Origin: Dyadobacter koreensis
GTDB taxonomy: Bacteria; Bacteroidota; Bacteroidia; Cytophagales; Spirosomataceae
Direction: 5' to 3'
Assembly (NCBI RefSeq): GCF_900108855.1
Contig: NZ_FNXY01000005.1
Coordinates: 391,061-455,060 of the forward strand
Length of the DNA stretch: 64,000 nucleotides
The notes under the pieces: generated by a model
The model's input: only the letters and a program-made list of their open reading frames with translations
What the model was told of the DNA's origin: nothing
Databases searched by the model: none
Position numbers and translations under genes: made by a program
Shown here: positions 40,691 through 49,626 of the stretch, piece by piece
Layout of the letters: every line of letters begins with the position of its first letter
Position numbering within the stretch: the stretch's first letter is position 1

Positions 40691-41656
40691 CTAGTTTTTT
40701 TTCCAGATTTTAATTTTATCAAAAACCTCTTTTGCGGAAATACTGTCCAGAGTTTCTGTCTGCGTTTCAATATAATCAGCTTTTGCTCCGATTGGTCCCC
40801 ATCTCCCGCCGTGTTTTGGCCTGAAATTCGGGTATAATCCCAGAGCATTTATTCCTAATGCCGCAGCAAGATGTAGCGGGCCAGTACTGGCTGCCAGTAA
40901 ACCATCCGTATGTTTGATAAAGGTTATAAGCTGATCCAGCGGAAGTTTTCCTGTAAGATCAATTACATGCGCTGGCAAGGTATCAATCCATGGTTTCAGC
41001 TCCTCCTGTTCTTTTTTTGAACCAGTTATAAAAATCTGATACTGATCCTTATCCAGTAAATTAATCAGCTGCGAAAATCTTTCGAGATCCCACTCTAAGG
41101 CATTTTTATTAGATTTTGGGTGCAGAATGATCGTGAATTTATCCGTGTTGAGGAGATTAGAATATTCAACAGGCAATGTTGCAAGTTTATTCATCTGATA
41201 ATAATGCCATAAATTCTCCGGAACATCGTTTATTCCCAACGGTTTCAATAAACGAAAATGAAGGACAGCCTCATGTTCGTCAGAAACTTTCCGGCGTAAC
41301 CAGATCAGTCGGTTGCAGTCGCGCCAGTGGTACGGGCGGCTAATCGTGCCCACCCGGACAGGAATGCCGGCCTGACGAGCAAGCGTACTAATGTCTTTTT
41401 GTGTAATTAAATGGAGAATTGCATCAAATTTGTGTTGTTTGATTTGTGCTATTTGTTCCTTTTCCGGTAAAGCAAAAATCTGGTCATAATCGATAAAGCT
41501 ATCAACGGAATCACTTGCGTCTACTACTGCTTTTGTATAACTTCTTGCTAAAATAGTGATATGTGTGTCCGGCCTGATTTGTTTCAAATAACCGCATAAG
41601 GGAAGGGTTAAGACAACATCGCCGATCGCGTCTACTCTTGTTATTAAAATATGCAT
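40691..41656 (-). CDS. Glycosyltransferase family 9 (heptosyltransferase-like)
   Basis: The start at 41656 gives MHILITRVDAIGDVVLTLP, the standard GT9 beginning with the DAIGD loop; an upstream ATG adds 11 atypical residues. The resulting 321 residues show a GT-B fold: the N-terminal Rossmann half, then the donor half with IILHPKSNKNALEWDLERF, IFITGSKKEQEEL, and DGLLAASTGPLHLAAALG. The enzyme would add a heptose or related sugar to lipopolysaccharide core on the cytoplasmic face. No other LPS genes are adjacent, so donor and acceptor are unknown. Confidence 0.88.
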   Translation of the reverse strand: MHILITRVDAIGDVVLTLPLCGYLKQIRPDTHITILARSYTKAVVDASDSVDSFIDYDQIFALPEKEQIAQIKQHKFDAILHLITQKDISTLARQAGIPVRVGTISRPYHWRDCNRLIWLRRKVSDEHEAVLHFRLLKPLGINDVPENLWHYYQMNKLATLPVEYSNLLNTDKFTIILHPKSNKNALEWDLERFSQLINLLDKDQYQIFITGSKKEQEELKPWIDTLPAHVIDLTGKLPLDQLITFIKHTDGLLAASTGPLHLAAALGINALGLYPNFRPKHGGRWGPIGAKADYIETQTETLDSISAKEVFDKIKIWKKN

Positions 41657-41855
41657 GCTTCGGAAGTGAATCTGGTTTTTATAAAACAATAAACACAGAT
41701 CTTGGTTTACGTCGTTTTTTGCAAAAATACTATACCACTAACGGTATTTCAGTTAAAAAATTAGATTGGAAATATGAGAAAAGTATAATTTCTCAGTTAA
41801 GCCAGTGGTGCGCGCAGGTTTAGGACGGTTCAAATTTACTATCATAATATAAAAA

Positions 41856-41899
41856 ATGCAGAAAAGATAGATGTGTTTTTACATCTATCTTTTCTGCAT
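41856..41899 (-). terminator. Terminator after the M81 gene
   Basis: Perfect 19-bp arms (41856-41874, 41881-41899) with a 6-nt T-rich loop end 38 bp past the M81 stop. AT-rich sequence lies on both sides. Confidence 0.8.
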
Positions 41900-41936
41900 C
41901 AGGAATTATAAAAGAATAAAAATCTGAGACGATTTT

Positions 41937-43484
41937 TTATTTATCAGATAAAGGCACAAGCTGTGCTTTCAAATCCGGGTCTTTCATGTCCTTATCCAAT
42001 GGGAACATCGGATGTTTAATTCTTTTATAACCAAGTCTTTCCAAATCCTGATCAACACCGCCTGGCGTTAAAGCCAACAGCCAATCCGCGCGCATATTGT
42101 AAAGTTCAGGTTCCAGGTAACCGATTTTTACAACCACAATATCAGATTTCCTTGGGTTAAGACCAAGTCTGGTAAAATCAGCTTCTTTATGATATGGTTT
42201 GCGTTTTTGTGTAACGATTACATGCACGCTGCCGACTTTTACGACAACCTCGGTTTCTGCATTTCTATCTCCATATTCAATCGATTCCACAGTTCCGGCC
42301 AGACGAACCGGAGGCGCAAAACGAGCATCGACGGCAGCACCGGCCAATGCATCTACTTTTCCACCAACACCAGCGGCGATAGCAGCTTTTACGAATTCAG
42401 GACCTGGGATAGAGGCATAAATTAAAGAAGGGCCATTTTCAGATTTGAATTCAGGGCGAGCCAGAATTTCAGTTAATGTCCACGTGACATCACCAGCTCC
42501 ACCCGCCGTCGGGTTATCGCCCGAATCGCTGATGAAAAATGGATGTTTCTGACTTTTAACTGCTTTATCTAATGCTTCTTTTAACGAAGCGGTTGGCGCC
42601 ACAAACTCGAATTCTTTCCGTACTTTCCAGAATTTATCAGCCAAATCTTCGGCTGTTTTCGTAACCAGTTCTTTATCATCACCCGTCACCATCACAACAG
42701 CGTGGTTTCGCGGCTCGTCGGCCCAGGCATACCCGATCCAAATTGCCGCATCAACTATTCCCTTTTGCAGAGAAGCAGGAGATACTGCCGAGTATAACGT
42801 TTTTCCGGGCTCAATTCTCGTACTCGTTTTTTCTCCCGGCAATAAGATCGGAACAGGTATCCAGGCTTTGTAGGCCGGTTTTCCTTTACCATTTTCAAGA
42901 CGGGTCAGTAAATTATTTACCGCGCGTCTTTTCGTTGCCATCGCATCTTCGTGCGGCGCCATACGATAACAAGTGATTATATCGGTATTTTTCGCCAGTC
43001 GCCAAGAGACATTTCCATGCAAATCCATGGAGGTAGAAATAAGCGTTTTCTTGCCTACTACTTCCCGAATACGAATCAGAAAATCTCCCTCAGGGTCATC
43101 CATACCAACCACACTCATGGCACCATGGATATCATAAAACAAGCCATCGTAAGGCAAATTCTTCTTCAATAAATCTAAAGCCTGTTTGACCATCGACTCG
43201 TAAGCTTCTTTGGTTACCGTTCCGCCCGGAAGCGAACGACCAACCATTGCCGGAAGCCAGTTTGCACGTTTCGGAATGGTTGAATCAGGCGAAAAGAATG
43301 GATAAGAAGTGAAAATTTCCGCACCATACTTAGCATGAAAAGCTTCTTCATGGGTTCTGGCAGGAGAAAACGTACTTGACTCAATAGCTAATCCGGTAAT
43401 TCCCACGCGGGGTAAAGCCTTCTGCGCAAAAGTCTGCGATAAAAGCAAAGAAAATAAAGCAGCCAGGCAAAGTTTAAGTTTCAT
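41937..43484 (-). CDS. Secreted M81 family metallopeptidase (MlrC/microcystinase C-like)
   Basis: The 515-residue protein has a signal peptide (1-20, cleavage near TFAQ) and then the full MlrC family body: VGITGLAIESSTFSP, YDGLFYDIHGAMSV, SMDLHGNVS and RMAPHEDAMATKRRA. The metal-binding His and Asp residues lie in the last three blocks. The C-terminal half begins near DSGDNPTAGGAGDVTW. Family members degrade small modified peptides such as linearised microcystin. In soil Bacteroidota the physiological substrate is unknown. It is probably periplasmic, and it is monocistronic. Confidence 0.9.
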   Translation of the reverse strand: MKLKLCLAALFSLLLSQTFAQKALPRVGITGLAIESSTFSPARTHEEAFHAKYGAEIFTSYPFFSPDSTIPKRANWLPAMVGRSLPGGTVTKEAYESMVKQALDLLKKNLPYDGLFYDIHGAMSVVGMDDPEGDFLIRIREVVGKKTLISTSMDLHGNVSWRLAKNTDIITCYRMAPHEDAMATKRRAVNNLLTRLENGKGKPAYKAWIPVPILLPGEKTSTRIEPGKTLYSAVSPASLQKGIVDAAIWIGYAWADEPRNHAVVMVTGDDKELVTKTAEDLADKFWKVRKEFEFVAPTASLKEALDKAVKSQKHPFFISDSGDNPTAGGAGDVTWTLTEILARPEFKSENGPSLIYASIPGPEFVKAAIAAGVGGKVDALAGAAVDARFAPPVRLAGTVESIEYGDRNAETEVVVKVGSVHVIVTQKRKPYHKEADFTRLGLNPRKSDIVVVKIGYLEPELYNMRADWLLALTPGGVDQDLERLGYKRIKHPMFPLDKDMKDPDLKAQLVPLSDK

Positions 43485-43735
43485 ATATAAAATTTGGTCT
43501 AGGAAACATTTTAAATTATTTTATTAAATGTAATCAACTTTTCGTCTCCTGTTAAATCTGGTATCTAAAACTTTTAAAGGATATTCTTAAACTGATATTT
43601 ATTGGTTGATAAGTATAATTATAAAAAGCCGATACGAAATCAATTGGAAACGTTCGGGTTGATTTAAGTCGGGTCTGTTATATTTACATGATGCTTGCAC
43701 CACGCCAAACCCAAACTTATTCTCGCTTTTGTATA

Positions 43736-44455
43736 ATGAATAAATTATTTCTTACCGTTTTTCTCTGGCTATTATCACTCCCTATATTTGCCCAATTCCC
43801 TTTACAAAAAGATCTGCCACTGTCTTATCTGGTCAGTCAGCCTAAGACAAAAACTTCCAAACCGGGTTTGCTTATTTTGCTTCACGGATATGGAAGTAAT
43901 GAAGCAGATTTGTTTTCATTGAGAGAAATGCTGCCGTCCGATTTTTTCATTATGTCGGTCAGGGCTCCGACGGCGCTTGCTCCGAATGCTTATCAATGGT
44001 TTAGAAGCGAAACGATAAAAGGTGTGAAAGGTGGAAATTTAAAGGATCTTGAAACAAATTCTGATCTGATCAAGGCTTTCATAAAAGGCGCTGTGAAAAA
44101 ATATAAGGCCGATCCTTCGCAGGTTTATCTGATCGGTTTCAGTCAGGGAGCAATGATGAGTTTCGAAGTAGGGCTGACATCGCCTGAACTGTTAAGAGGA
44201 ATTGCGCCTTTAAGCGGACGAATTTTTGAGTCGCTGAGGCCGAATATAAAACCATCAAGTGCTTTCAAAAATTTTAAAATATTCATTGGTCACGGAACAA
44301 CCGACGAAAAAGTGCTTTATCATTATGCCACCGAAGCTGTTTCAATTTTAAAAGAAAAGCAAATACCAGCCGTTTTACATACTTACCAGGGTATGCCGCA
44401 TTCTATCAATGAACAGGAAATCAATGATCTGATAAAGTGGCTGAAAGAAAAATGA
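43736..44455 (+). CDS. Secreted alpha/beta-hydrolase, phospholipase/carboxylesterase type
   Basis: The frame opens at 43688, but the ATG at 43736 gives a clean signal peptide (MNKLFLTVFLWLLSLPIFAQ) and is preferred. The resulting 239 residues have LLILLHGYGSNEADLF (oxyanion region), the nucleophile elbow GFSQGAM, the acid in HGTTDEKV and the His in GMPHSI. All catalytic parts are present. It resembles bacterial carboxylesterases of the YpfH/Abhydrolase_2 group. It is followed 51 bp later by the WG-repeat gene, perhaps as one unit. Confidence 0.88.
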   Translation: MNKLFLTVFLWLLSLPIFAQFPLQKDLPLSYLVSQPKTKTSKPGLLILLHGYGSNEADLFSLREMLPSDFFIMSVRAPTALAPNAYQWFRSETIKGVKGGNLKDLETNSDLIKAFIKGAVKKYKADPSQVYLIGFSQGAMMSFEVGLTSPELLRGIAPLSGRIFESLRPNIKPSSAFKNFKIFIGHGTTDEKVLYHYATEAVSILKEKQIPAVLHTYQGMPHSINEQEINDLIKWLKEK

Positions 44456-44506
44456 GAGCTCTTTGCTATCAAAAAATGATCTATACATCTCACAAAAACG
44501 CACGTT

Positions 44507-45823
44507 ATGATTTTTGATAATAAATCATTCAAAACATTTTTAACTATTCTTTCAATTTTTTCAGGATTAAATCTGGCGATGGCTCAGAGGCCTGCCTGGC
44601 TTGAAGAATACAATGAACATCAGGCTTACAAAGACATTTACGTTGTTAAAAAGATCAACAATACTAACGGCACTTACAGCAGTTTTCTGGTGGATAAAAA
44701 TGGCAAAAAACTCACGCCTGCTTATCGGGACATTGGCAAATTCTCCAACGGTCTCGCAGAATTTGTCACCTTTGAAAACCATAAGGGCGCGCTGGGTATG
44801 CACGGATACCTGAATAAAAACGGCAGGATCATCATTCCTCCAATTTACCGCGGAGCAGGTGATTTTCAGAATGGGATCACCTATGTGATTTATCCAAAAG
44901 GCAAACAGATGGGACTTTCCTATCTGGACACGCTGGGGAAGGAAATTTATAAAGTCCCGGTCGAGTTATTTCCAAATGATTTTTTGATCAATAAAGCAAA
45001 AGCGGCATATGTTGCTTACCACGACTGCCAGGAAGATTTTATCTGGTATGTCAATGACAATGTGACAACACTCAACTGGAAATTTGGAAAATATACTGAG
45101 GCTGATATCAAAAAAGCCAAAGAGCCGTTCCGCTTTTACTACAAAGGGAAATATGGCGTTGTTGATAAAAACCTGATCTTACGGGTTCCAGTTGCGCTGG
45201 ACGATATCGACCTGATTTATAAACATTCGGGAAGAGGTCTTGCCAGGGTGAGGTATGGCGACAAGTTCGGCTATATCAGCTCAAAAACAGGTGAAGTCGT
45301 AATTCCGTTTATTTATGAAGATACCCAAAAACCGTCGCTGGGACGTTACTGGGTGAAAAAAGGTGGAAAGTGGGGTTGTATCAATAAGAAAGGAGAGACT
45401 GTTATTCCATTTTTATATGAATATGCCGGTCGATTTATGGATGAAAACAGAGCTTCTGTTTCACTTAACGGCAAGTTTGGGCATATCGATACAACCGGAA
45501 GAGTTACAACGCCAATTATCTATCAGTCAGCTTCGTATTTCAAGCATGGCGTTGCGATGATACAGCTGGACAATAAATATGCCTACATTGATACAAGTGG
45601 GAAAGTTATCACAAAGCAATGGTTCAGCGAAGCCCAGCCATTTCGGGAAGAAATGGTGGAAACACAGCGATTTGGGCTTTTTTACGAAGTTTTGCCGGAT
45701 GGAAGCGTCAAATTTAAAAGAATCTCGGGATACTGGAAAGGAGGATTGATCTTGCTTGGCCTGGTACTTCTTGCGATTGCTCCATGGCGATTTTTCAAGG
45801 CGAGGATGAAAGGAAACAGATGA
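44507..45823 (+). CDS. WG-repeat protein with C-terminal membrane anchor
   Basis: The 438-residue protein has a signal peptide (1-26) and then about seven WG repeats, each with the pattern G-K-W/F-G-x-I-D-x-x-G-x-x-I-x-P-x-x-Y (for example GKWGCINKKGETVIPFLYE and GKFGHIDTTGRVTTPIIYQ). One hydrophobic helix near residues 412-430 (GGLILLGLVLLAIAPW) is followed by a basic tail, so the repeats face the periplasm. WG repeats form extended beta solenoids that probably bind partners. No enzymatic residues are visible and I cannot name a partner. Confidence 0.8.
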   Translation: MIFDNKSFKTFLTILSIFSGLNLAMAQRPAWLEEYNEHQAYKDIYVVKKINNTNGTYSSFLVDKNGKKLTPAYRDIGKFSNGLAEFVTFENHKGALGMHGYLNKNGRIIIPPIYRGAGDFQNGITYVIYPKGKQMGLSYLDTLGKEIYKVPVELFPNDFLINKAKAAYVAYHDCQEDFIWYVNDNVTTLNWKFGKYTEADIKKAKEPFRFYYKGKYGVVDKNLILRVPVALDDIDLIYKHSGRGLARVRYGDKFGYISSKTGEVVIPFIYEDTQKPSLGRYWVKKGGKWGCINKKGETVIPFLYEYAGRFMDENRASVSLNGKFGHIDTTGRVTTPIIYQSASYFKHGVAMIQLDNKYAYIDTSGKVITKQWFSEAQPFREEMVETQRFGLFYEVLPDGSVKFKRISGYWKGGLILLGLVLLAIAPWRFFKARMKGNR

Positions 45824-45870
45824 TTTCGCTAAATCAAAACTTTCCGCTTGCTGAAATAAAAAACCATCAT

Positions 45871-46254
45871 TTACACCAGCACTTTCCGCTGCGAATATTC
45901 CTTCCGTGAAGCTTGGATCGCCGGCATATTTTTGAGCGCCCAGTCTACAAGCAGCGACATGGCTGGCAGCAAACTTTCGCCAAGTGGTGTCAAAGAATAT
46001 TCAACGCGGGGCGGAACCTGCGGATATATTTTTCGCGAAATCAATCCGTCAGCTTCCAGCGTTTTTAAGGTTACCGTCAGCATTTTCTGTGATATCGTAC
46101 CAATGACAGCGTTGAGTTCATTGAAACGCAAAGTTCCGCATTCACCTAAAATCGTGATCACCAGTATCGACCATTTATCTCCAACACGATCGAGTACACT
46201 TCTTACAGGACAATCTTCTATTAACTCAAATTTTTTTAAATTTTCTTTTATCAT
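45871..46254 (-). CDS. HxlR family transcriptional regulator
   Basis: The 127-residue winged-helix protein has the family start EDCPVRSVLDRVGDKWSILVI (Cys at about residue 15, a likely redox or electrophile sensor), then the recognition region FNELNAVIGTISQKMLTVTLK and the wing ending YSLTPLGESLLPAM. HxlR proteins usually respond to reactive aldehydes, quinones or disulfide stress. It diverges from an NmrA-like reductase gene, the classic regulator/target layout, and the gap between them holds paired inverted repeats. Confidence 0.92.
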   Translation of the reverse strand: MIKENLKKFELIEDCPVRSVLDRVGDKWSILVITILGECGTLRFNELNAVIGTISQKMLTVTLKTLEADGLISRKIYPQVPPRVEYSLTPLGESLLPAMSLLVDWALKNMPAIQASRKEYSQRKVLV

Positions 46255-46271
46255 AATCTTTTAATAGTCAG

Positions 46272-46366
46272 CAATAGTTACTTGAAAGTGAGTAATTGAT
46301 CTAGGCGTGCGTTCTTGTGTGATGCTAAGTTACTATTTACCTTTAACTATACAAAAGTAACTATTG
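46272..46366. promoter_or_regulatory. Divergent operator region between HxlR and reductase genes
   Basis: CAATAGTTACTT (46272-46283) and AAGTAACTATTG (46355-46366) are perfect 12-bp inverted copies, one near each gene. A third near-copy, AAGTTACTATT, is at 46327-46337. The left copy is also part of a tight dyad, TTACTT-GA-AAGTGAGTAA. These are good candidates for HxlR binding sites that control both genes. Confidence 0.6.
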
Positions 46367-46391
46367 ACAAAAAACTTTAAAAAGACAAGAT

Positions 46392-47273
46392 ATGAGCAAG
46401 ATTTTGGTTACCGGAGCTACTGGCCATCTTGGCGCGGCAGTAACAAATTTCCTTCTTGAAAAAACAGACGTTACTAATATTAGTATCCTGGTTCGTGATC
46501 CAGCCAAGGCAGTAAAGTTTGGGGAAAGAGGTGTGAAAGTTGAAGTCGGTGACTACGACAATACAGAGGCGCTTACGAAAGCTTTAACTGGTATCGACAA
46601 ATTATATCTGGTTTCCGGATTGGACGCTAATCGTGGAGCCCAGCATGAAAATGTAATTAACACGGCAAAAAAAGCGGGAGTGAAGCACATTATTTACACC
46701 AGCTTTCAGCATAAAACAGAAGGCGGACACCCGGCGCTGGCTTTTATCGCGGAAGGACATTTATATACAGAGAAAGTACTGAAAGCGTCGGGTGTAACTT
46801 ACACGATTTTACAGCACGGTTTGTATGCTGAAGTTATCCCCATGTTCGCTGGAGAAAATTTACTTCAAAGTAAAACCATTTTTCTTCCTGCAGGAGAAGG
46901 AAAAACGGCTTTTGCAACACGAGAAAATATGGCTGAGGGAGGTGCCGTTATTTTACTGGATGAAGCAGGGAAATTTGATAATCAGACGATTGAGCTGGCA
47001 GGTTCTGAAACAGTTTCATGGAGCGATATTGCCACTGTCATTTCTTCAAATGTTGGCGAGACAATTTCATATATCAGCCCGTCGGTCGTTGACTTTACTT
47101 CGGCTTTGACCGGTGCAGGCGTTCCTGCTGAGATCGTTGGTATGTCAGCTGGTTTTAGTCAGGCGATCAACGATGGAGAATTTGACGCTGTAAACGGAAA
47201 ACTGGAAGATTTATTAGGACGTAAATTAACTACCGTGGCAGATTTTCTAGCTGAAATTTACGTGAAGAAGTAA
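46392..47273 (+). CDS. NmrA/QorB-like NAD(P)-binding reductase
   Basis: The 293-residue atypical short-chain dehydrogenase has VTGATGHLGAAVTNFL (residues 5-20) as the dinucleotide loop and then VRDPAKAVKFGERGVKVEVGDY, which recognises the phosphate of NADP. The usual Tyr-Lys catalytic pair is not evident, as in the NmrA/QorB group. QorB-type proteins reduce quinones and are often controlled by HxlR-type regulators, matching the divergent neighbour. It should be cytosolic and involved in redox or electrophile stress. A terminator follows at 47280. Confidence 0.87.
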   Translation: MSKILVTGATGHLGAAVTNFLLEKTDVTNISILVRDPAKAVKFGERGVKVEVGDYDNTEALTKALTGIDKLYLVSGLDANRGAQHENVINTAKKAGVKHIIYTSFQHKTEGGHPALAFIAEGHLYTEKVLKASGVTYTILQHGLYAEVIPMFAGENLLQSKTIFLPAGEGKTAFATRENMAEGGAVILLDEAGKFDNQTIELAGSETVSWSDIATVISSNVGETISYISPSVVDFTSALTGAGVPAEIVGMSAGFSQAINDGEFDAVNGKLEDLLGRKLTTVADFLAEIYVKK

Positions 47274-47279
47274 TATATA

Positions 47280-47329
47280 CGATGCCAGATAGGGGATACC
47301 CTGACGGTTAATCCCTGTCTGACATCGTA
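47280..47329 (+). terminator. Hairpin after the reductase gene
   Basis: ACGATG/CATCGT with CAGA/TCTG and AGGG/CCCT after single mismatches forms a long imperfect stem, directly after the stop codon. The T run is weak. Confidence 0.55.
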
Positions 47330-47364
47330 ACTCATAACTTTACTAGTCTCCAGCTTCCTGATCT

Positions 47365-47706
47365 TCACAAACTTTGCCCGAAAGTCAGCAGATTGTGCTC
47401 CGGGTCAAGAATGGAAAATTCTTTTGTTCCAGGGTTTTTCTGCAAATTCGTCAGCAGTGGTATCCCTGCTTTTTGATCCAGCGCCAGCTGGTACCATTCC
47501 TCAATAGCATCTGTGCGGATGTAAACCTGTCCATAATTTTCCAGTTGATCAGGAGCTTTGAATGCAAAGGATATTGTCTTTCTGCACCATCACATATCGT
47601 TATAGTCAGCGTTGCCAAATTTCCGAGGGGCTGGTTTGTTCAAACAAAATTTCCTCGTAGCCGATTTTTCGAACATGGGAAGTTTTGGATTGATATCGAT
47701 TTGCAT
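47365..47706 (-). pseudogene. Broken VOC (glyoxalase/bleomycin-resistance) family gene
   Basis: On the minus strand the sequence begins MQIDINPKLPM and reaches GNADYND, where a TGA appears. YVMVQKDNI continues one frame over. After another shift the original frame resumes with FKAPDQLENYGQVYIRTD and ends KEFSILDPEHNLLTFGQSL-stop, the typical VOC end. So the gene has at least two frame disruptions, with a small loss where the IHFF strand and its metal ligand should be. An intact member would be about 115-120 residues. Confidence 0.75.
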
Positions 47707-47772
47707 AATTGATTTTCGTTACGGTTTTCTTCGTACATTCGAAGATTCATCATTTATCTAAAATTAACCCAA

Positions 47773-48357
47773 ATGACCAGCATTAAAAAATCGGCATCAG
47801 CTTTCAAAATCCTTATTCTGGGGCTTGCAAGCTTGTTTTTTACGACTACTTCTTTTGCTCAGACGACTATAACGCTGGGAGGTAATACCGTCCACACCGT
47901 CGGGAAATTGCCTGCTGTCGGAACGGAAGTAAAAAATTTCACTCTAACCGGCGTTGATCTAAAAGACAAAACTCTGGCTGATTATAAAGGAAAATACGTG
48001 ATCATGAATATTTTTCCGAGCGTGAACACAGGCGTATGTTCGAAGTCGGTAAGGAAATTTAATGAAGATGCGGCCAGCCTGAAAAACACAACCGTGCTTT
48101 GTATATCCAAAGATCTTCCCTTTGCACAAAAGGCATTTTGCGGAGCCGAAGGAATTAACAACGTCGTGATGCTTTCTGATTTCAGGACTGATTTTGGAAC
48201 ATCCTACGGTGTTCAAATCGCCGATGGACCCATGAAAGGTTTGCTAAGCCGTGCCGTAATCGTGGTAAATCCGGAAGGCAAAATCGTATACGAACAACAA
48301 GTTCCGGAAATAGGGACGGAGCCGGATTATACTGCGGCGATTGCAGCGATTAAGTGA
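47773..48357 (+). CDS. tpx: Thiol peroxidase with signal peptide
   Basis: The 194-residue peroxiredoxin has an N-terminal signal peptide (1-30, cleavage near SFAQ), so it works in the periplasm. The peroxidatic cysteine is C89 in NTGVCSKSVRKFN and the resolving one C123 in AFCGAEG. The 34-residue spacing is the same as in E. coli Tpx. The usual Asp in the DTxVC motif is Asn here. LSDFRTDFGTSYGVQI is typical of the Tpx subfamily. It reduces lipid or hydrogen peroxides with thioredoxin-like donors, possibly through the DsbD chain. It is monocistronic. Confidence 0.92.
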   Translation: MTSIKKSASAFKILILGLASLFFTTTSFAQTTITLGGNTVHTVGKLPAVGTEVKNFTLTGVDLKDKTLADYKGKYVIMNIFPSVNTGVCSKSVRKFNEDAASLKNTTVLCISKDLPFAQKAFCGAEGINNVVMLSDFRTDFGTSYGVQIADGPMKGLLSRAVIVVNPEGKIVYEQQVPEIGTEPDYTAAIAAIK

Positions 48358-48394
48358 GGGTTTGGGGTTGAAGTTATTGTGGGAATTTGATTAG

Positions 48395-48560
48395 GGTTGC
48401 GTTGCCTGGCCGGTTGGTTTGGGTGACGCAATTTTTTTAGTTTGGGAGCAGTCGAATGTTTTCAAAGAATGGATCGTCCCATTATCCGTCATGCAAGACG
48501 GCAAAATTTCTGTAACCTTCGATGGGCCGGAAGAATCTAATTTGAACTGGCGGAAGAATT
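48395..48560 (+). pseudogene. C-terminal remnant of a hydrolase-like gene
   Basis: One frame is open from 48395 to the TAG at 48558-48560. Its end reads LVWEQSNVFKEWIVPLSV, then DGKISVTFDGPEESNLNWRKNS. This resembles the last beta strands of large secreted glycoside-hydrolase-type proteins, which often close with LNWRxxSR. The start and the rest of any gene are absent. The call rests on resemblance only. Confidence 0.35.
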
Positions 48561-48619
48561 CTTAGATTTCGGATGTTTGGTTGTTGAGGGAGTAGGTTAG
48601 GTTTGATTTGGGACTATTG

Positions 48620-48647
48620 AGGTCTGCGATCGATTTGCAGACCTTTT
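48620..48647. terminator. Hairpin beyond the Abi gene
   Basis: Perfect 8-bp arms AGGTCTGC/GCAGACCT surround a 9-nt loop, with TTTT on the plus side. It starts 2 bp beyond the Abi stop codon. Confidence 0.55.
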
Positions 48648-48648
48648 G

Positions 48649-49554
48649 TTATTCTCGTGTTTCCCATAGACTTTCATTCTCCCAACCAATAGGGAAATCC
48701 ATCGCCTTTGGATCGACATTTGGATATTTGTCTAAAAGCGCTTTTAATTTTTCGGTAAATCGTGAAGTTGGATTTACTGTTTGCAATAAAAATCTTACCA
48801 TCGACAACATAAAATAGGTTCTGCTGTTCCGGATATTTTTGTTGACAAGCCAGGTTTTCTTTGGAGATCGTGGCATTTCCGGTCGAATGCTCAATGAACG
48901 ATTCCATAGTCTGGTATGATGCGCACAAATATTTCTTAGATAGAAAATGCTATGTAACCAAGTTTCGAATACAGAATCGGAAAGCCCAAAGTGATTAGCG
49001 ATTTCTCGTTTTTCCCGACTTGGGCTTAAATTTTTATAAAGCATGGATAACGTTCCAAACGAAGTAATCTCCATAATCATCCATGCCGGAGGAAGTGGGT
49101 CTGAATATTTATTACGAAATGCTTTTATAAATTCTTCATCGCTACGCTTATATTCTTCTCCAATTTTGATAATTGTTTTTCCATGTTGAACTAGGTCATG
49201 AAATAAAGTATTATCCTTGAACCAGAAACAGTCATGTCTATGAGATAAAACGTAAATCATTTTAGCACGTACACCAACTTCAATTTTTTCCAATTCTGAA
49301 ATAATCAAAGAGCGTAAATCACGGTCGAAGCAATATAAATGAAAAGCAGCCGTAAAGCTGCTATTGGGTTTGAACGAATGTTATTGTTTATCTAAAAGTA
49401 ATGGATACCAATATCCACTTAAACGATAATAGCTGACAGTTTCTAAGAGATGAAGAGCTTTTGGCTCATCCTCGAAAACCATTCCTCTGTCTTTGAGTTG
49501 TTGAAGTTGTTGCTGAAAAGTAAGAGGAGGTTTTGAATATTGAACCTTATTCAT
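48649..49554 (-). pseudogene. Abi_2/AbiF-type abortive-infection HEPN gene interrupted by one TAA
   Basis: From the ATG at 49554 the frame runs 302 codons to 48649 with a single internal stop, TAA at 49381-49383 (codon 58). The first part reads KPPLTFQQQLQQLKDRGMVF and SYYRLSGYWYPLLLDKQ, and after the stop HSFKPNSSFTAAFHLYCFDRDLRSL, so homology is continuous across it. The HEPN ribonuclease motif is RNICAHH (R207, H212). Intact members are about 300 residues and are RNase-type toxins of phage defence or toxin-antitoxin systems. If the stop is real, only a fragment lacking the N-terminal quarter could be made from internal starts. A hairpin RNA candidate sits 10 bp upstream. Confidence 0.85.
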
Positions 49555-49563
49555 AGAGGCTGT

Positions 49564-49620
49564 AAAAATAAAAAGTTCACCCTAAGCGCCCTGTTCTTAC
49601 GGGAAGGGGGGTGAACATGT
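49564..49620 (-). ncRNA. Candidate AbiF-associated small hairpin RNA
   Basis: On the minus strand the predicted transcript starts near 49620 and folds as GTTCACCC/GGGTGAAC (49609-49616 with 49575-49582), with an inner CCC/GGG hairpin. It then ends in TTTTTATTTTT, a terminator layout, only 10 bp before the Abi start codon. A short conserved RNA (abiF motif) upstream of Abi_2 genes has been described and proposed as the antitoxin. Here I infer the same from position, promoter, size (about 57 nt) and terminator. The sequence itself was not aligned to that motif. Confidence 0.6.
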
Positions 49621-49626
49621 TGATTC

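Noticed and set aside
47374..47712. 112-codon plus-strand frame over the VOC remnant
   Set aside because: VOC homology is clear on the minus strand; the plus-strand frame shows no family features.
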